A stretch of 48,006 nucleotides of DNA from Mesorhizobium sp. L2C084A000. GTDB taxonomy: Bacteria; Pseudomonadota; Alphaproteobacteria; Rhizobiales; Rhizobiaceae. The stretch spans positions 275,023 through 323,028 of the forward strand of contig NZ_AYWX01000004.1 of NCBI RefSeq assembly GCF_000502875.1, in the 5' to 3' direction. Positions 31,656 through 41,207 of this stretch are shown one piece after another (position 1 is the stretch's first letter; each line of letters opens with the position of its first letter). Below the pieces are notes generated by a model. That model was not told the origin of the DNA, did no database searches, and saw only the letters and a program-made list of their open reading frames with translations. A program made the translations under genes and the position numbers.

Positions 31656-33695
31656 ATGTCCGAGGCGAAACCCAAATTGAAACAGGCCGACGGCATCAAA
31701 CCGCGCGATGCCTTGAAGCCGCGACAGCAAGCGCCGCGTGACCAGAGGCCACGCCACGAGGAGTTGCGCGAAAAAAAGCCGTCGGCCGCCGAAGCTGCCC
31801 CCGAGGTCGACGGCCAGCCGGGACCGCCACCGGAGGCTGTCGAGCCCGATCCGCAACTGACGCTCGAAGAGGCCGAGCAGGCGCGCAAGAAATATCTGCT
31901 GCGGCGTTTCTGGATCAGCGCGCGCGGTTACTGGAGCCGGCGCGGCGACCGGCTCGCCTGGCCGTTCACGATCGGGGTGTTGCTTCTAATCTGCATCAAT
32001 ATCGGCTTCCAGTATGGCATCAATGTCTGGAACCGCTCGATGTTCGATGCGCTCGAGCAGCGCAACGCCCGCAGCGTCTACTTCCTCAGCGCGCTATTCG
32101 TACCGCTGGTGATCTGCAGCGGCAGCCTTGTCGTCGCGCAGGTTTACCTGCGCATGACGATCCAGCGCCGCTGGCGTTCCTGGCTGACCACCGCGGTCAT
32201 TGCGCGCTGGCTGGCAAGCGGTCGCTACTACCAATTGAACCTCGTCGGCGGCGACCACCAGAACCCCGAGGCCCGCATGACCGAGGATTTGCGCATCGCC
32301 ACCGAGTCGCCGGTCGATTTCATCGCCGGCGTCCTCAACGCGTTCCTGTCGGCCTCGACCTTCATCGTCGTGCTGTGGACCATCGGCGGCGCGCTCACCC
32401 TGCCGATCGGCAGCGAGAGCATTACCATTCCCGGCTTCCTAGTCATCACCGCGATGATCTATGCCGCCATCACCTCGACCTCGATGGTGGTCATCGGCCG
32501 CCATTTCGTCCGGCTCTCCGAGCAGAAGAACCAGGCGGAAGCCGAATTGCGCTACACGCTGACGCGCGTGCGCGAAAACGGCGAGAGCATCGCCTTGCTG
32601 GGCGGCGAGGAGGAGGAGCGCAGCGGCATCGACAGGAATTTCGGCCATGTGCTCAGGCAATGGGCGCTGCTGACGGGCCAGCACATGCGCACGGCGGCGG
32701 TGTCGCAGGGATCGAGCCTGTTTGCGCCGGTCGTGCCGATCCTGCTGTGCGCGCCAAAATTCCTCGAAGGCTCGATGACGCTTGGCGAGGTGATGCAGGC
32801 AGCGTCTGCCTTTGGCATTGTGCAAGGCGCGTTCGGATGGCTGGTCGACAACTACCCGCGTCTTGCCGACTGGAACGCCTCGGCGCGGCGCATCGCCTCG
32901 CTGATGATGTCGCTCGACGGGCTCGAGCGTGCGGAGCAGAGCGACGCGCTCGGACGCATCCAGCACGGCAAAACCGAAGACGGTGCGATGCTCAGCCTCG
33001 ACGATCTCTCCGTCACGCTCGACGACGGCACCTCCGTGGTCAAGGAAACCGAGGTTGCGATCGAACCGGGTGAGCGCGTGCTGGTGGCCGGCGAATCCGG
33101 CTCGGGCAAGTCGACGCTGGTGCGGGCCGTTGCTGGCCTGTGGCCATGGGGCGGCGGCAGCGTCAATTTCCACGCCGACAGGCGACTGTTCATGCTGCCG
33201 CAACGCCCCTACATCCCCTCGGGCACGCTTCGCCGCGCGGTCGCCTATCCCGCGGCGGCGGACAAGTGGACGATCAAACAGATCAAGGCCGCCCTCGACA
33301 AGGTCGGCCTTGCCTATCTTGCCGAAAGGATCAAGGAAGAAGCGCCATGGGACCAGACGCTGTCGGGCGGCGAAAAGCAGCGCCTCGCCTTCGCGCGCCT
33401 GCTGCTGCACCGCCCCGATATCGTCGTGCTGGATGAAGCAACCTCGGCGCTCGACGAGAAGAGCCAGGACACCATGATGGCGACGGTGATCCGCGAATTG
33501 CCTGATGTCACCATCATCAGCGTGGCGCACCGGGCCGAGCTGGAAGCCTTCCACAGCCGCAAGATCACCCTCGAACGGCGCGAGGGCGGCGCCAAGCTTG
33601 TCAGCGACATCAATCTCGCCCCACGCAAGCGCAACCTGCTGAAGCGCGCCTTGTGGGGTTCCGGCAGCCGGGCCGAAAGGCCGCGCAAGGAGTAA
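31656..33695 (+). CDS. YddA/SbmA-BacA-type ABC exporter, fused membrane and ATPase domains
   Basis: This 679-aa half-transporter has a charged, proline-rich tail (1-75), then an SbmA/BacA-like membrane domain starting at WPFTIGVLLLICINIGFQYGI with several further helices to about 390. The ATPase domain has Walker A VAGESGSGKST, signature LSGGEKQRLAFAR, Walker B IVVLDEATSALDE and the switch His in VAHR. Relatives are annotated as vitamin B12, peptide or bleomycin transporters, and rhizobial BacA is the membrane half of the same fold. The start is uncertain: ATG 31656 has GGAG very close, and a TTG at 31629 is in frame. It lies 33 bases after nagA and may be read through from that operon. Confidence 0.82.
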   Translation: MSEAKPKLKQADGIKPRDALKPRQQAPRDQRPRHEELREKKPSAAEAAPEVDGQPGPPPEAVEPDPQLTLEEAEQARKKYLLRRFWISARGYWSRRGDRLAWPFTIGVLLLICINIGFQYGINVWNRSMFDALEQRNARSVYFLSALFVPLVICSGSLVVAQVYLRMTIQRRWRSWLTTAVIARWLASGRYYQLNLVGGDHQNPEARMTEDLRIATESPVDFIAGVLNAFLSASTFIVVLWTIGGALTLPIGSESITIPGFLVITAMIYAAITSTSMVVIGRHFVRLSEQKNQAEAELRYTLTRVRENGESIALLGGEEEERSGIDRNFGHVLRQWALLTGQHMRTAAVSQGSSLFAPVVPILLCAPKFLEGSMTLGEVMQAASAFGIVQGAFGWLVDNYPRLADWNASARRIASLMMSLDGLERAEQSDALGRIQHGKTEDGAMLSLDDLSVTLDDGTSVVKETEVAIEPGERVLVAGESGSGKSTLVRAVAGLWPWGGGSVNFHADRRLFMLPQRPYIPSGTLRRAVAYPAAADKWTIKQIKAALDKVGLAYLAERIKEEAPWDQTLSGGEKQRLAFARLLLHRPDIVVLDEATSALDEKSQDTMMATVIRELPDVTIISVAHRAELEAFHSRKITLERREGGAKLVSDINLAPRKRNLLKRALWGSGSRAERPRKE

Positions 33696-33716
33696 GGCGC
33701 CCCTGCCCCAGCGCAA

Positions 33717-35231
33717 CTATGATGCGTATATGTCCTTGTAGGTGTCGCGCAGCAGGTTCTTCTGTACCTTGCCCATGGTGTTGCGCGGCAGTTCATCGAC
33801 GAAGATCACCCGCTTCGGGTGCTTGTATTTCGCCACCCGCCCGGCGATGGCGCCGAGAATTTCGGCATCGGTGATCGGCGATGACGGCGCACGCACGACG
33901 ACGGCGGTGACGCCTTCGCCGCAATCCGGATGGGCAACGCCGATGACGGCGCTTTCGCTAACCCCGTCGAGCGCGTCGATCTCGCTTTCGAGTTCCTTCG
34001 GATAGATATTGTAGCCGCCCGATATGATCAGGTCCTTGCCGCGGCCGACAATGTGGACGTAGCCGTCGGCGTCGACCATACCGAGATCGCCGGTGATGAA
34101 AAAACCGTCGGCGCGGAATTCCGCCTTGGTCTTCTCCGGCATACGCCAATAGCCGCCGAAGACGTTGGGGCCTTTGACCTCGATCATGCCGACCTCACCC
34201 TGCGCAAGTGCTGCGCCGCTGTCGGGATCGGCGATGCGAAGCGTGACGCCGGGCAAGGGGAACCCGACCGTACCGGCGCGCCGCTCGCCCTCATAGGGGT
34301 TCGAGGTGTTCATGTTGGTCTCGGTCATGCCGTAGCGTTCGAGGATCGCGTGGCCGGTGCGCTCGCGCCAGGCCTTGTGCGTCTCGGCCAAAAGCGGCGC
34401 CGAGCCGGAAATGAACACACGGATGTTTTTTGCCGCCTCATGGGCCAGCCCATCCTGCTGCAGCAGGCGCACGTAGAAGGTCGGCACGCCCATCAGGGCC
34501 GTGGCACGCGGCATCAGCGAGACGATGCGGGCCGGATCGAACTTCTGCTCGAACAGCATCGAGGCGCCGGCCATCAGGACGACATTGGTGGCGACGAACA
34601 GGCCGTGCGTGTGGAAGATCGGCAATGCGTGGATCAGCACGTCGTCTCCAGTGAAACGCCAGTGCTCGACCAGCACGCGCGCGTTCGAAGCAAGGTTCTC
34701 GTGGCTGAGCATGGCGCCTTTCGAACGGCCGGTGGTTCCCGACGTGTAGAGGATTGCCGCGAGGTCATCCGACCCGCGCGCCACGTCATGAAAATCCGTC
34801 GGCAGCCGCGAGGCCTGGTCGGTCAGCGATCCCCGGCCGTCGCGGCCGAGCGTGACGGTGACGGCGCCCGTCTTTTCCGCCAGCGCGCCGATATCGGCCG
34901 CTCTTGCCGGATCGCAGACGACCAGGCGTGGTTCCGCGTCGCCGAAGAAATACTCCAGCTCGGCCAGCGTATAGGCGGTGTTGAGCGGCAGGAAGACGGC
35001 GCCGGCTCGCAAGCAGGCGAGATAGAGCATGACCGCTTCCGGGCTCTTCTCGACCTGCACGGCAATGCGGTCACCGGGTTCGACATCCAGTTGCAAGAGC
35101 GCATGCGCAAGCTGCGCAGAGCGGGCCAGCATATCGCCATAGGTGAGCAAGCGGCCATCATCGGTCTCCATCAGCAAGCGCGCTGGCGCCGGCATCCGGG
35201 ACCGGAACGCATCGAACAGATGATTGCTCAT
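33717..35231 (-). CDS. matB: Malonyl-CoA synthetase MatB
   Basis: This 504-aa acyl-CoA/AMP ligase is the same length as Rhizobium MatB as I recall it, and it opens MSNHLFDAFRSRMPA, almost the rhizobial MatB start. Adenylation motifs are ILYTSGTTGRSKGAML, YGMTETNMNTSNPYEGERRAG (malonate pocket region), FITGDLGMVDADGY, GYNIYPKELES and the catalytic Lys in MGKVQKNLL. It activates malonate to malonyl-CoA with ATP and CoA. matA and matC are not adjacent. The start at ATG 35231 is preferred over the 11-codon upstream extension on homology and has AGGAA before it. It lies 177 bases downstream of the GntR gene on the same strand. Confidence 0.92.
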   Translation of the reverse strand: MSNHLFDAFRSRMPAPARLLMETDDGRLLTYGDMLARSAQLAHALLQLDVEPGDRIAVQVEKSPEAVMLYLACLRAGAVFLPLNTAYTLAELEYFFGDAEPRLVVCDPARAADIGALAEKTGAVTVTLGRDGRGSLTDQASRLPTDFHDVARGSDDLAAILYTSGTTGRSKGAMLSHENLASNARVLVEHWRFTGDDVLIHALPIFHTHGLFVATNVVLMAGASMLFEQKFDPARIVSLMPRATALMGVPTFYVRLLQQDGLAHEAAKNIRVFISGSAPLLAETHKAWRERTGHAILERYGMTETNMNTSNPYEGERRAGTVGFPLPGVTLRIADPDSGAALAQGEVGMIEVKGPNVFGGYWRMPEKTKAEFRADGFFITGDLGMVDADGYVHIVGRGKDLIISGGYNIYPKELESEIDALDGVSESAVIGVAHPDCGEGVTAVVVRAPSSPITDAEILGAIAGRVAKYKHPKRVIFVDELPRNTMGKVQKNLLRDTYKDIYAS

Positions 35232-35408
35232 GAAGACTTCCTGGGGTGCTACGGCGCTGAGCATGCGCCTGTCGCGGCATGCCTCGGCGGCGAGAGTTCG
35301 CGGTTCTTGGCCGCGCCGTCAAGCCCGCCGACAGCAGTTCACGCCAGCCGCTCTCCACGCAGGCTGAGCGCAAGAAACGAGCGCAAGAGACCCGCCAGGA
35401 AACGACTG

Positions 35409-36149
35409 CTATCGCCGAGCGCGTTTGCCGGCGAGTTCCTTCGTTTCGTCGTCCTGCTCGAAGCGCTTCATGCACATGGCGGCAGTCAACCGGTAGTGGT
35501 TGAGCAGTGCCTCGACGGCACCGTCGGCATTGCCGTCCAGGGCACATTCGGCGATCAGGCGATGCTCGCCGAAATCGTCGCGCTGGACGCCTTCGCCATC
35601 ATTGGCCATTTGCCGGTAGCGATAGGCGTGATCGGAGAGCTGGTCGCAAAACCCCACCAGCCATTGCGACCGGCAGGCCGAAATCAGCACCCTGTGAAAG
35701 ATGCGATGCAGCCTCTCCCAATCGGGATTGAGCGAGACGAGGTTCTGCGGCGAAAAACGTGACGCACGGCCCAGGCGATGCAGCGCCAGCACGAGTTGTT
35801 CTTCCCATTCGGCGGTGCGGTGGACGATGGATTCGCGAAGCGCCCGCTCCTCGAGCCAGCAGCGGGTGCGCGTCAGCTCTTCGAGTTCCGGCGCACTGAC
35901 CGGCATGATGAAGAAGCCGCGCTGGTCGTGCCGGCCGAGAAGTCCTTCCGAGGCGAGGCGATTGAGAGCCTCGCGGACAGGTGAGGCGCCGGCCCCATAT
36001 TTGGAGACAACCCATTCGACCCGCAGTTTGCTCTCGGTTTCAAGGACACCGCCGAGAAGATCGTCCCGCAATTGCTGATAGACCGTACTCGCAAGCGTGC
36101 TCTTCGGTCCCGCAACGTCGTCGTTCAGATTGGCAGCTCCGTATGTCAT
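35409..36149 (-). CDS. GntR-family (FadR type) transcription regulator
   Basis: This 246-aa protein has an N-terminal winged helix (about 20-85: STLASTVYQQLRDDLLGG, then ASPVREALNRLASEGLL and RGFFIMPVS). An all-helical FCD effector domain (about 95-225) has ELEELTRTRCWLEERAL, DWERLHRIFHRVLISAC and DFGEHRLIAECALDGN (metal-binding Asp/His pattern). Upstream of matB on the same strand it may control malonate use, like MatR, but the gap of 177 bases and lack of matA/C leave this open. ATG 36149 has AAGGAG about 6 bases before it. An in-frame ATG at 36224 would add 25 unmatched residues. Confidence 0.82.
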   Translation of the reverse strand: MTYGAANLNDDVAGPKSTLASTVYQQLRDDLLGGVLETESKLRVEWVVSKYGAGASPVREALNRLASEGLLGRHDQRGFFIMPVSAPELEELTRTRCWLEERALRESIVHRTAEWEEQLVLALHRLGRASRFSPQNLVSLNPDWERLHRIFHRVLISACRSQWLVGFCDQLSDHAYRYRQMANDGEGVQRDDFGEHRLIAECALDGNADGAVEALLNHYRLTAAMCMKRFEQDDETKELAGKRARR

Positions 36150-36353
36150 AGCGACTCCTTGTCCCCAAGACTTGGCCTGGGCGATTCGAGTCTGAAAGCA
36201 TTCGCCGTCTCGTACTTGTACCATACAGCGCGAGCATTCGCCTGCTCAAGCAGAAGATCACGCTATTGTACTTTAGCACGAAGGAATATGCGGCATTCCG
36301 GAGCTCAATGCTGTAATTCCGCGCATTTTCACAACCTGTGGAAACTTAACATG

Positions 36354-36417
36354 TTTTGTATGCACGCAGGAGAATCTGTCTTTCTGTTCTTTTGTATGCG
36401 CGCGAGATCAACTGTCT
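36354..36417. repeat. Two 28-bp direct repeats with 36-bp period upstream of the GntR gene
   Basis: TTTTGTATGCACGC begins at 36354 and TTTTGTATGCGCGC at 36390. Both continue into a GAGA-like stretch and CTGTCT. The repeats lie about 200 bases before the GntR gene in the 410-base gap 36150-36559. That gap also holds GTACTTGTAC (36213-36222) and TTGTAC (36265-36270). The place suits binding sites for the GntR protein or a stacked promoter. I see no gene in this gap. Confidence 0.5.
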
Positions 36418-36559
36418 GCTTTGGGCATAGGCCGGCGGACCTTGAGACCGAATCAGGCAACCGCTCAGCCCGATGCCGTTGCGCATCAGATTTTCACAAG
36501 CCCCGCCCGGGACCAGAACCTTAGCCGGCATGTCGGGCCGACCGCGGGAACACCGCTGG

Positions 36560-37237
36560 TCAGCCGGCTGCGTTGTCGGCTGCCGTCCTGATCGCCTGGA
36601 TGTTCTGACGATAAGCCTCGACGCTGCCGCCTTTGAAGATGGCGGCGCCCGCCACCAGCACGTCGGCGCCGGCAGCGGTGACCAGCGGCGCGGTCTCGGC
36701 TGAAACACCGCCGTCGATCTCGATGCGGATCGGCCGGCCGCCGATCAGGGCCTTGACCCGCTTCACCTTGTCGACGACCGCCGGGATGAAGGCCTGGCCG
36801 CCGAAGCCCGGATTGACGGTCATGATCAGGATCAGGTCGAGCCGGTCGAGCACGTATTCGACCACGCTTTCCGGCGTCGCCGGATTGAGCGACACACCGG
36901 CCTTCTTGCCAAGGTTCCTGATGGTCTGCAGCGAGCGGTCGAGATGCGGGCCGGCCTCGGCATGGACGGTCAAACCGTCGCAGCCGGCCTCGGCGAAAGC
37001 GGCCAGATAGGGGTCGGCCGGGGCAATCATCAGATGGCAGTCGAAGAAGGCCTTGGTGCGGTTGCGGATCGCCTTGATCACCGGCGGGCCAAAGGTGATG
37101 TTGGGCACGAAATGCCCGTCCATCACATCGAGATGGATCCAGTCGGCGCCTGCCGCCGCCACCGCTTCGACCTCATCGCCGAGTTTGGAAAAATCCGACG
37201 CCAGCACCGATGGTGCAATCAGGGTCTTTCTGCTCAT
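36560..37237 (-). CDS. rpe: Ribulose-phosphate 3-epimerase
   Basis: This 225-aa TIM-barrel enzyme interconverts ribulose-5-P and xylulose-5-P in the pentose phosphate pathway. Signatures are [17 protein letters not shown], the first PROSITE-type motif [18 protein letters not shown] with catalytic Asp and metal His, [22 protein letters not shown] and [11 protein letters not shown], with phosphate binding by VAGAAIF. The length is standard. GGAAAGG lies about 8 bases before ATG 37237. It is probably transcribed alone: the gap to the next upstream gene (216 bases) contains that gene's terminator. Confidence 0.95.
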   Translation of the reverse strand: MSRKTLIAPSVLASDFSKLGDEVEAVAAAGADWIHLDVMDGHFVPNITFGPPVIKAIRNRTKAFFDCHLMIAPADPYLAAFAEAGCDGLTVHAEAGPHLDRSLQTIRNLGKKAGVSLNPATPESVVEYVLDRLDLILIMTVNPGFGGQAFIPAVVDKVKRVKALIGGRPIRIEIDGGVSAETAPLVTAAGADVLVAGAAIFKGGSVEAYRQNIQAIRTAADNAAG

Positions 37238-37404
37238 GGGTGCGGCCTTTCCGAGTGTCCTTCTCGTTCGGCCACCCTATCGACTGCCTAATGCGCCACA
37301 GCCGACTTGTCGAGGGTGCAGGCGCGGGCACCGCGCAGGCTGACGTGCCAGCATCCCCGATCACGTGCGGCCAATTCCCGCTTGCCCCCACAGCTACGAA
37401 GAAA

Positions 37405-37430
37405 AACCCGCCGAATTGCTCCGGCGGGTT
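37405..37430 (-). terminator. Rho-independent terminator of the secreted-protein operon
   Basis: AACCCGCCG (37405-37413) and CGGCGGGTT (37422-37430) form a perfect 9-bp stem with an 8-base loop. On the minus strand the stem is followed by TTTTTC. It begins 24 bases after the stop of the large repeat protein gene. Confidence 0.88.
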
Positions 37431-37453
37431 TCTGGTTTCGTGTCGAGCAGTGG

Positions 37454-40400
37454 TTATTGCTGCTGGAGTTTCAGGATTCTGTCTGGAACCGGATCCTGTT
37501 GCTGTTCGACCTGCGGCCTGCGCCGTGGCAATACCTGCTGCAGCAGCAGGCCGGGGTTGAGCTCCAGCGACGGTTGTCCGCGGACGGGCCGGCAGTTCGG
37601 ATAGCGCCCGATCGTGCCTTCCGGGCAGCGCCGCCTGATGATCGGCTGGCATTGGCCATTGATCATCTGCGAGCCCGGTGCGCATTCCACCTCCTGTCTG
37701 GGCTTGCGGCATGCGCCGTTGATCACCTGCGTCCCACGCGGACAGACACACTCGCCACGCTTGTTGTGGACCTGGCCGCGTATGTCGCATTGCTCTTGCG
37801 TCGGCTGCTTGCGCCGGCAGGCATTGCCCCGCACCTCGGTACCCCTCGGGCAGACACAATTGCCGTTGGTGTCGTGGACCTGACCACGGATGGTGCACTG
37901 GTCAGGCTTTGGCCGGATCGGACGACAGGCGCCGTTGCGCACCTCGGTCCCTCTCGGGCAGACGCAGTCTCCATCCGCGTCGTGAACCTGACCACGGATC
38001 GTGCACTGCTCAGGCTTTGGCTGGATCGGGCGGCAGGCATTGCCCCTGATCTCGGTTCCCCTGGGGCAGACACAATCGCCATCCGCATTGTGGACCTGGC
38101 CACGGATGGTGCACTGCTCGGGCTTGTCGGTCCTGACACATCTGCCGTTCTCGAGCCCGGTTCCGCGTGGGCAGACGCAACGGCCGTCCTCGGTGCGGAT
38201 CTGGCCTTCGAGCAGCACACAGCGCTTCGGCTGTTCCGGCTTCGGCACGATACCACCGCCCGGCGAGCACTGGCCGTTGCGGTAGGTGGTGCCTTCCGGG
38301 CAAACGCAGCGGCCGGCATCGTTCATGACGAAGCCTTGCGAGCATTCCTTCTTCGTCTCCTGGCCAATGGTGAAGGGATGGCAGGCATAGGCCTTGCCGC
38401 GATCGCCCTCGATGTTGGCCTGGTCGTCGGAAAGCACGTCGCCACCGCCTTGCACCCGTGTGTCGGGAGAGAGCACGCCGACGCAGTTCTGGCCGCTGAC
38501 ATTGCCCTGCAGATTGGCCAGGCGACCGTCGTCGGGAATGACCACGGTGACATGGTGCACCCGGCTTTCGCCGGCGCCGAGCGACAAATTGGCAATGCAG
38601 GATAGTGGCAAGATTGCCGGTTCCGGCGAACAGCCAAAGGGCGGATCGATCGACGTGATCTCAACGCCTTCCAGCCTGCCGAGACCCTCCACGCCGATCG
38701 CATCGCCAATGCGGACCGGCCCGGAGAAGGGGGTCGTTCCGTCATTGGTGATGGTGATCTCGAACGAACAGGGTTGGCCGAGCCTGCATTCACGGTCGCC
38801 GGTCTTTTCGACACGGATGGTCGAAGAACCGCCGCCCTTGGCGCAGGCCTGGCCAAAGGGATAGACGACGTCGTCGCCCGGTGCCGGCCCATAGGAGCCG
38901 CGCGCGCAGTTTTCGAACGCGCCATTGGCCGAGACCGTCACGTCGAAGTGGCGGCTGGTTCCAGGTACCATGACGGCACCGGGAATCTGGCACGACAGCG
39001 CGTTGGCCGGAACCGGTCCACACGCCCATTCCGCACCGTCAGGGGTGACGGTTTGGATCTGGACAGGCGCGCCGCCGGCAACCAGCGTGGCGGCATCGTT
39101 GACCCGCACCGGGCCGGTGGGGGCAGCGGTGCCAAGGCTGATGACGGTGATGCGGCAAGAGATGACCGCAGCGCCGGCGAGCGAGCCGTTGCACACCTTG
39201 GTGATGCGCAAGGTCGGCTTGCCGCCATTGGGATGACGGAAGCGTTCCTTTGCGCAGGCCTTGTTGTTGGTGAGATCGTTTTCACCGGGGATGGGCTTCA
39301 CCGTCGCGCAATTCTCGACAGTGTCCGACTGGTAGCCGGCCGGCATGACCGCCTTGACGACGATCGGCGTCGAGCCGCCCGGAGGCAGCGAGATGCCCGC
39401 ATTGTCGCAGCGGAACAGCCCGGGGCCGGTTGGTGCGCAGGTCCATGGCGGGCTCGGGCCGAAGGTCGAGGAGGCTGGCGCGCCGCCGGGATAATTGTCG
39501 ATGACCGTCAGCGGTCCATTGTAGGTGGCGCTGCCGTTGTTGATGATGTCGATCACGAAGTAGCAGATGCCGTCGGCCGTGCAGACCGGGATACGGGCAC
39601 GCTTCTTCAGGATCAGGTCGACCTTCTTTTCGACCGGCGGCCGGCAGTCGCGGTCACGGTCGCCACGTCGGCAGACCGGGATCGAGGCACAGCCGCGGTC
39701 GTTCGACTGGCTGCCGAACAGTGGCTTGTCGCTGGCGCCGTAATTATAGGTGGCGCAGTTGCGCAAGACGCTGCCTTGCCAGCCTCCGGCCGGCTTGAAG
39801 CCGAGCTTGAGGTCGACGGAGGCCCCCGGATTGAGCGTGGTCACCGGATGGGTGCAAATCATAGGGGTGGTGCCGGGTACGCAGACCCAGGGCGGATTGG
39901 GCCCTGAATCGAGCGTCGAGCCGGCCGGCAGCGTCACCTCGTCGAGCACGATCTTGCCGTGGTAGGCACCGGTGCCGACATTGGTGACCCTGATGGTGAA
40001 GTCGCAGCCGCCGCCCATCGTGCAACGCGTCACGTCGGCGCGTTTCTCGACCTTGAGGTCGGGCTCCTTGTCTTTGGGCGGGCACCTCTGGTCACGCGGG
40101 ATGACGATGTCGATGGTCTGCGTGCAGCACAGGCCCCAGCCTTCCTTCGGACCGGCATAGGTTTCGATGCCGGTGACGATGAGGTGGATGACGTCGCCGG
40201 GCGATGCGCCGACGATCTTCCAGTTGAGCACACCGCCGCCCGCCGGCACCAGTTGCGTGTCGGGGATGATGGTGATGCCGGGCGTGGTCGTCGAAACCTG
40301 CACCCATTTGCCGCCCATCTCCGGGCCGACCGGCATGTGGTAGATGAAGGCACCGCCGCCGAGCACGCAGTCGACGGTGCCGCGCTCCACCTTGAAGCAT

Positions 40401-41134
40401 TCCTTGCCGGGAGGTGGCGGCGGCGGGTTGCACTTGGTGACGTCGATCTTGATCGAGGTCTTCACGCCGGTCTTGAAGTCGCCGTCGTCGGGCTTGCTCG
40501 GATCCTGCGACGGGATGATGGTCCCGGTGCCCGGTCCGGCGGTCACCTTGATCATCCCCTGGTTGTCGACGATCGTCGGCGCGGGAAATGCCGCATGATC
40601 GATCTTGGCCGTGATCTTGACGTTGATGACGCGCTCGTTGGGAGCGCCGGCGCCGTCGAGATCTGAAGTGGAGATGCGGAAGTCTGAAACAACAGCGGTA
40701 TCATTGGGACCCGCCGAGGTGCTGATCGTCGCGCCCGGCAGTGGTCCGCCGGATGAATCCGTGCCGTCGCCGGACACATTGACGTTGACGATCTCAAGGC
40801 CGTGCGGAAGCTGGTCCTTGAAGTCGACCCGGACCTTCTTCAGCCTGGCCTCAAGGCTTGGGTCGGCAAGGCCCTGCGGATCCCCGCGCAGGCCGAAGCT
40901 CAGCGAATAGACGACGTAGTCGCAGCCTCGTTGAGTGCCTTTCTTGGTGAAGAAGGGCACGACCCGGTCGGGCCTCGGAGTGATGACGCGCGAACTGTCG
41001 AGATCGAGCTTCAGCTCCGGGGTGATCGGGGCAGCGCCTTCCGCAAAGCCTTGCACCGGGGTTAGCATGGCGACCGCGATACCGGCCGCCATCAGCCAGC
41101 GCGCGCCGCGCCTGGCGTATGACAGGGGTTTCAT
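37454..41134 (-). CDS. Large secreted protein with DUF11-like domains and Cys-rich tandem repeats
   Basis: This 1226-aa protein is of unknown function. A Sec signal peptide (MKPLSYARRGARWLMAAGIA, cut after QGFA) is followed by a unique domain (25-240) ending in a PPPPPP linker. Next come a Cys-bracketed module (246-351) shared with the upstream protein and four DUF11-like beta-sandwich domains (about 358-925; recurrent DLKVEKRA/DLILKKRA, VTNVGT/INNGSA and NCAT elements). Six Cys-rich units of 35-41 residues (931-1150) precede a Gln/Arg/Pro tail. No membrane anchor or sorting signal is seen. DUF11 domains are common in surface proteins, so a structural or adhesive role is likely. ATG 41197, 21 codons earlier, has a stronger ribosome site (GAGGAGG) and is a real alternative, but it gives a very long stretch before the signal. 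Confidence 0.8.
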   Translation of the reverse strand: MKPLSYARRGARWLMAAGIAVAMLTPVQGFAEGAAPITPELKLDLDSSRVITPRPDRVVPFFTKKGTQRGCDYVVYSLSFGLRGDPQGLADPSLEARLKKVRVDFKDQLPHGLEIVNVNVSGDGTDSSGGPLPGATISTSAGPNDTAVVSDFRISTSDLDGAGAPNERVINVKITAKIDHAAFPAPTIVDNQGMIKVTAGPGTGTIIPSQDPSKPDDGDFKTGVKTSIKIDVTKCNPPPPPPGKECFKVERGTVDCVLGGGAFIYHMPVGPEMGGKWVQVSTTTPGITIIPDTQLVPAGGGVLNWKIVGASPGDVIHLIVTGIETYAGPKEGWGLCCTQTIDIVIPRDQRCPPKDKEPDLKVEKRADVTRCTMGGGCDFTIRVTNVGTGAYHGKIVLDEVTLPAGSTLDSGPNPPWVCVPGTTPMICTHPVTTLNPGASVDLKLGFKPAGGWQGSVLRNCATYNYGASDKPLFGSQSNDRGCASIPVCRRGDRDRDCRPPVEKKVDLILKKRARIPVCTADGICYFVIDIINNGSATYNGPLTVIDNYPGGAPASSTFGPSPPWTCAPTGPGLFRCDNAGISLPPGGSTPIVVKAVMPAGYQSDTVENCATVKPIPGENDLTNNKACAKERFRHPNGGKPTLRITKVCNGSLAGAAVISCRITVISLGTAAPTGPVRVNDAATLVAGGAPVQIQTVTPDGAEWACGPVPANALSCQIPGAVMVPGTSRHFDVTVSANGAFENCARGSYGPAPGDDVVYPFGQACAKGGGSSTIRVEKTGDRECRLGQPCSFEITITNDGTTPFSGPVRIGDAIGVEGLGRLEGVEITSIDPPFGCSPEPAILPLSCIANLSLGAGESRVHHVTVVIPDDGRLANLQGNVSGQNCVGVLSPDTRVQGGGDVLSDDQANIEGDRGKAYACHPFTIGQETKKECSQGFVMNDAGRCVCPEGTTYRNGQCSPGGGIVPKPEQPKRCVLLEGQIRTEDGRCVCPRGTGLENGRCVRTDKPEQCTIRGQVHNADGDCVCPRGTEIRGNACRPIQPKPEQCTIRGQVHDADGDCVCPRGTEVRNGACRPIRPKPDQCTIRGQVHDTNGNCVCPRGTEVRGNACRRKQPTQEQCDIRGQVHNKRGECVCPRGTQVINGACRKPRQEVECAPGSQMINGQCQPIIRRRCPEGTIGRYPNCRPVRGQPSLELNPGLLLQQVLPRRRPQVEQQQDPVPDRILKLQQQ
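37685..38344 (-). repeat. Coding tandem repeat, six Cys-rich units of about 108 bp
   Basis: Within the large secreted protein, six units of 35-41 residues follow the pattern C-x11-13-C-V-C-P-x9-C. Three central units of exactly 36 aa (108 bp) are nearly identical, each starting CTIRGQVH and containing CVCPRGTE. A degenerate pair (CAPGSQMINGQC, CPEGTIGRYPNC) follows. Basic, Pro/Gln-rich linkers (RPIQPKPEQ) join the units. Four Cys per unit suggests two disulfides, in the manner of a small EGF-like knot. The high identity at DNA level implies recent duplication and possible copy-number variation. Confidence 0.85.
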
Positions 41135-41207
41135 GATCGTCTCCACGATGGTTTCTTGAGTGTTGGTTGCGAATGGGGAGAGTGCGAGATTTTTCATCTT
41201 CCCCTCC

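Noticed and set aside
37685..38344. Possible CRISPR array because of regular direct repeats
   Set aside because: The units are contiguous coding repeats of 108 bp without unique spacers, and no cas genes are near.
37307..38605. 432-codon plus-strand frame opposite the Cys-rich repeats
   Set aside because: Its repeated pattern only mirrors the DNA repeats of the minus-strand gene.
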